NCBI GenBank assembly: GCA_006226495.1
Contig: SBGU01000047.1
Coordinates: 62,001-126,000, forward strand
Length of the DNA stretch: 64,000 bases
Direction of reading: 5' to 3'
DNA from: Alphaproteobacteria bacterium
GTDB lineage: Bacteria > Pseudomonadota > Alphaproteobacteria > Sphingomonadales > Kordiimonadaceae
In this document: piece by piece, positions 61,730-64,000 of the stretch
Position numbering within the stretch: position 1 is the stretch's first letter
How the letters are laid out: each line of letters starts with the position of its first letter
The notes under the pieces: model-generated
What the model was told of the DNA's origin: nothing
What the model saw: only the letters and a program-made list of their open reading frames with translations
The model's database searches: none
Translations under genes and position numbers: made by a program

Positions 61730-62578
61730 TCAGTGGCTCATGAAAATCGGTACCGGGCTTTTGGTCACCAAGTCACGGGTCACGCCGCCCAGGATCATCT
61801 CACGCCAGCGAGAGTGGGAATAGGCGCCGATAACCATCAGGTCGGCCCCGATTTCGCCGGCGATGGTCAGAAGCTGCTCGCCGACCGGGGCGCCGCTGTT
61901 GGCGCGTTTTTCCGGGCTGCATTTCACGCCATGTTCGCCCAGGTAGTGGCAGATTTCGTCAAGCGGCGGGCGTTCTTCATCGATATCGCCGATCTGCACC
62001 ACGCTGACCTTGGCGGCGGCCACCAGAAGCGGCAGCGCGCCACCGACCGCACGGGCGCCTTCGGCACGGCCGTTCCAGGCCACCATCACATGTTTGCCGG
62101 TGGTACCCGTATAGCCTTTTGGCACCATCAGCAGCGACCGCCCAGACCGGAACAGCAGGTCATGAAAAATGTCGCCGGTATCGGGCGCGCTGCTGTCGGG
62201 CTGCAGGCACACGGCAAGGTCGGCTGTGCGGGCGCGCCGGCCCACATGGTCGGTGATTTCACCCACCATCACTTTCCAGGCCGCTTTTGCGCCATCGCCG
62301 CCGCTGCCCAGCGGGATACCGGCTGCTTTCATACGCTCACCAAAGTGTTTTTCGGCCATTTCAGCCTGGCTGCGGCTTTCGCGCTCGGCTGTGTCGCACA
62401 GGGTCTGGATCATTTCTGCTGTCAGGCCTTCGCCCATGAAGGGAATGGCCGATCGCGGGTCAGGGCGCACGAACAGGCCCGTCAGGGTGGCACTGAATTC
62501 CCTGGCGACGCCAGCCGCCACACGGGTCACGGTTTCGCTGGCCATATTGTTCGTAAGCGGCAGAAGAATGGATTTCAT
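61730..62578 (-). CDS. Universal stress protein, two Usp domains
   Basis: 282 residues made of two tandem Usp units (about 1-135 and 150-282). The second shows the nucleotide-binding pattern G-A-D-L-M-V-I-G-A-Y-S-H-S-R-W-R-E-M-I-L-G-G-V-T, while the first lacks an intact G-x-x-G-x9-G loop. Such proteins are made under stress and bind ATP or other ligands; the target is unknown. A clear promoter for the minus strand is not visible. Confidence 0.92.
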   Translation of the reverse strand: MKSILLPLTNNMASETVTRVAAGVAREFSATLTGLFVRPDPRSAIPFMGEGLTAEMIQTLCDTAERESRSQAEMAEKHFGERMKAAGIPLGSGGDGAKAAWKVMVGEITDHVGRRARTADLAVCLQPDSSAPDTGDIFHDLLFRSGRSLLMVPKGYTGTTGKHVMVAWNGRAEGARAVGGALPLLVAAAKVSVVQIGDIDEERPPLDEICHYLGEHGVKCSPEKRANSGAPVGEQLLTIAGEIGADLMVIGAYSHSRWREMILGGVTRDLVTKSPVPIFMSH

Positions 62579-62702
62579 GGCAAAAGCCTCCGGGTCCTGT
62601 TTCTGTTTGCGCTGAAAATAACCTCTTGATTAGTGTTCCGCTTTGATCAGAGTCAAAGATGGTTAATCAGTGGTTCAGCGCCTGCCTGTATGAGTATAGC
62701 CC

Positions 62703-63029
62703 ATGAAGCGTGTTTTTTGGATTCTGCTGTTCTGTTTTCTGGCCGTGCCGGTTCTTGCGCCTGCACCTGCGGCCGAAGCCTTTTTCATGGGCCAGAAAAA
62801 GCAGGATGACCATGACGAGGCGCTCGAGGCCATCAAACGTGGCGATATTCTGCCATATTCCCATATCAAACGTATGGTCGAAGACCGGCTTTCGGGTGTG
62901 ATCGTCGGCCAGAAGCTCAGGCGCACCAACCGGGGCTGGCAGTATGACCTCAGGGTCCGGCGCAAGGATGGCAAGGTGCTGGTCGCGATTGTCGATGCTG
63001 CCTCGGGCCATATCCTGAGCACAAAATAG
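62703..63029 (+). CDS. Secreted PepSY-domain protein
   Basis: 108 residues. A signal peptide ends near A-P-A-A-E-A-F (about residue 26). The rest is a single PepSY domain: E-A-L-E-A-I-K-R-G-D-I-L-P-Y-S-H-I-K, then G-W-Q-Y-D-L-R-V-R-R-K-D-G-K-V-L and V-D-A-A-S-G-H-I-L. PepSY proteins often modulate periplasmic peptidases or the sensors they are encoded with. It leads the two-component operon (21 nt to the response regulator). Confidence 0.9.
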   Translation: MKRVFWILLFCFLAVPVLAPAPAAEAFFMGQKKQDDHDEALEAIKRGDILPYSHIKRMVEDRLSGVIVGQKLRRTNRGWQYDLRVRRKDGKVLVAIVDAASGHILSTK

Positions 63030-63050
63030 GTATCAAAGGGGAGACGGATC

Positions 63051-63722
63051 ATGCGGGTCCTGATTGTGGAAGATGACCAGGCCTTGGCCGAACAGATGCG
63101 GCAAAGCCTTGTGGACGCGGGTTATGCGGTCGATCATGCCGACAATGGCGAGGACGGGCATTTTCTCGGCGATACCGAACCCTACGACGCCGTTGTGCTT
63201 GACCTTGGCCTGCCGATCATGGACGGCGCCAGTGTGCTGAAGAAATGGCGCTCGGACGGCCGGGAAATGCCGGTCCTGATCCTGACCGCGCGCGACGGCT
63301 GGACCGACAAGGTCGAAGGTCTGGACGCCGGTGCCGACGATTACCTGACCAAACCCTTCATATTCGAGGAACTGCTGGCGCGCTTGAGGGCGCTTATCCG
63401 CCGCTCCGCCGGCCAGACCAGCCCGCAGATCAGTTGTGGCCCGGTGCTTCTGGACACCCGCAACGGTCGGGTCAGTGTTGATGGCCGGCCCGTGAAGCTG
63501 ACCGCACAGGAATTCAAGCTGCTGTCGTACCTGATGCACCATGAAGGCAAGGTGATTTCGCGGACCGAACTGACCGAACATATCTATGACCAGGATTTCG
63601 ACCGCGATTCCAATACCATCGAAGTGTTCGTGAACCGCATCCGCAAGAAGCTGGATGTGCCTGTCATCGACACCGTGCGGGGCCTGGGCTACCGGCTTGA
63701 ATGGCAAGAGGGCGCCGAGTGA
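63051..63722 (+). CDS. OmpR/PhoP-family response regulator
   Basis: 223 residues. The receiver has the acidic pair E-D-D (about 7-9), phospho-Asp in V-V-L-D-L-G-L-P (about residue 51) and the Lys in T-K-P-F (about residue 101). The winged-helix output ends R-K-K-L-D-V-P-V-I-D-T-V-R-G-L-G-Y-R-L. The order PepSY-regulator-kinase resembles QseB/PhoP-like systems controlling envelope genes. The kinase start overlaps its stop by 4 nt (GTGA). Confidence 0.95.
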   Translation: MRVLIVEDDQALAEQMRQSLVDAGYAVDHADNGEDGHFLGDTEPYDAVVLDLGLPIMDGASVLKKWRSDGREMPVLILTARDGWTDKVEGLDAGADDYLTKPFIFEELLARLRALIRRSAGQTSPQISCGPVLLDTRNGRVSVDGRPVKLTAQEFKLLSYLMHHEGKVISRTELTEHIYDQDFDRDSNTIEVFVNRIRKKLDVPVIDTVRGLGYRLEWQEGAE

Positions 63723-64000
63723 GCGAGCGGTTGAACCGCTTCTTCCGGTCCCTGACCGGCAGGCTGCTTGTGTCGGCCTTTTTCTGGTCCGCTGCCGCGC
63801 TGACGGTTGGCGGGCTGTCGTTGTCGTTCGCGTTCCGCACCTATGTGCTTTCGGATGTGGACAAGAAGCTTGAAGCCATGATCGACACCATGGTCGGTAT
63901 CAGCGAAGTGTCGCCCGAAGGGGTGTTGCGTTTCAATCGGCCACTGCTCGACCAGGAATTTGCCGCCCCCTATTCGGGCTGGTACTGGCAGATATCTGAA
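63719..64000 (+). CDS. Sensor histidine kinase, partial (N-terminus only)
   Basis: The first ~94 residues run off the right edge. They show a short basic start, one membrane helix (about 16-41, L-L-V-S-A-F-F-W-S-A-A-A-L), and the beginning of a periplasmic sensor loop with Y-V-L-S-D-V-D-K-K-L-E-A-M-I. The rest of the sensor, the HAMP and kinase core lie outside. It pairs with the response regulator through the GTGA overlap. Confidence 0.88.
   Translation, partial: MSERLNRFFRSLTGRLLVSAFFWSAAALTVGGLSLSFAFRTYVLSDVDKKLEAMIDTMVGISEVSPEGVLRFNRPLLDQEFAAPYSGWYWQISE

Noticed and set aside
1-64000. CRISPR arrays, insertion sequences, prophage, rRNA
   Set aside because: No regularly spaced repeats, transposase, integrase or phage genes, and no 16S/23S/5S sequence were seen; only one tRNA is present.

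Overview
The window is a 64 kb piece of a GC-rich alphaproteobacterial chromosome. The evidence is gene order and family content: serC-serA-hisZ-purA in a row, rpoH next to an RluD-type pseudouridine synthase and a DUF6476-like protein, ETF-QO followed by a TPR lipoprotein and ispE, and small alphaproteobacterial families (DUF2842, PAS_5, BTLCP protease). The exact order cannot be fixed by eye; Kordiimonadales, Emcibacterales or Rhodospirillales would all fit. I see no phage, transposase, integrase, CRISPR array or rRNA operon. The window is almost all ordinary chromosome, with one small AT-richer gene that looks acquired (1411-2013).

Layout. 1-2013: end of an EF-hand lipoprotein, a sulfotransferase-like protein, a perfect 23-bp inverted repeat, and the low-GC gene carrying a HEPN-like R-N-x3-H motif. 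2390-7910: a biosynthetic cluster for serine, histidine regulation and AMP (serC, serA, hisZ, purA) with a hairpin leader before serC and a strong terminator after purA. 8032-10606: a two-gene unit of a tail-anchored pseudokinase and a small membrane protein. 10684-13535: rpoH and rluD on the minus strand, with a divergent pair of a DUF6476-like membrane protein and a JAMM peptidase. 13619-19380: fatty acid and housekeeping enzymes (acyl-CoA ligase, Nudix, DUF2842, SRAP, crotonase, SDR). 19450-27325: envelope and repair genes, including an AGCS symporter, a TonB_C protein, and an overlapping operon of a family 4-like UDG, a lytic transglycosylase and MoaB. 27590-32874: ETF-QO, TPR lipoprotein, ispE and a sugar epimerase. 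33043: tRNA-Gln. 33285-37447: two tandem triple-PAS cytoplasmic chemoreceptors.

37757-48425: transport and catabolism (MFS, PheC-like periplasmic protein, GH25 lysozyme, LysR regulator, two YtcJ-type amidohydrolases, FMN-dependent hydroxy-acid oxidase, thioredoxin-like protein, PAQR membrane protein). 48447-50356: LapG-like BTLCP protease with a long structured, AT-rich upstream region, then a TrmB-like methyltransferase. 50408-53368: threonine degradation (kbl, tdh) with an XRE-cupin regulator and two matching candidate operator sites. 53429-57228: EamA transporter, DUF2461, patatin, cold-shock protein, hexapeptide acetyltransferase. 57451-59407: TetR regulator, then a MarR/enoyl-CoA hydratase operon behind a double palindromic operator. 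59528-64000: sugar/aminoglycoside kinase-like protein, glycosyltransferase, universal stress protein, and a PepSY / response regulator / histidine kinase operon that runs off the end.

Many genes are coupled by 4-14 nt overlaps (Nudix/DUF2842, UDG/SLT/MoaB, GH25/PheC, DUF6476/JAMM, MarR/ECH, RR/HK), so the operons can be read with confidence. The least explained items are the pseudokinase unit, the HEPN-like gene, the structured leader before the BTLCP gene, and the MarR and XRE operator architectures. No family was confirmed by database search; all names rest on motifs read directly and remembered family features.
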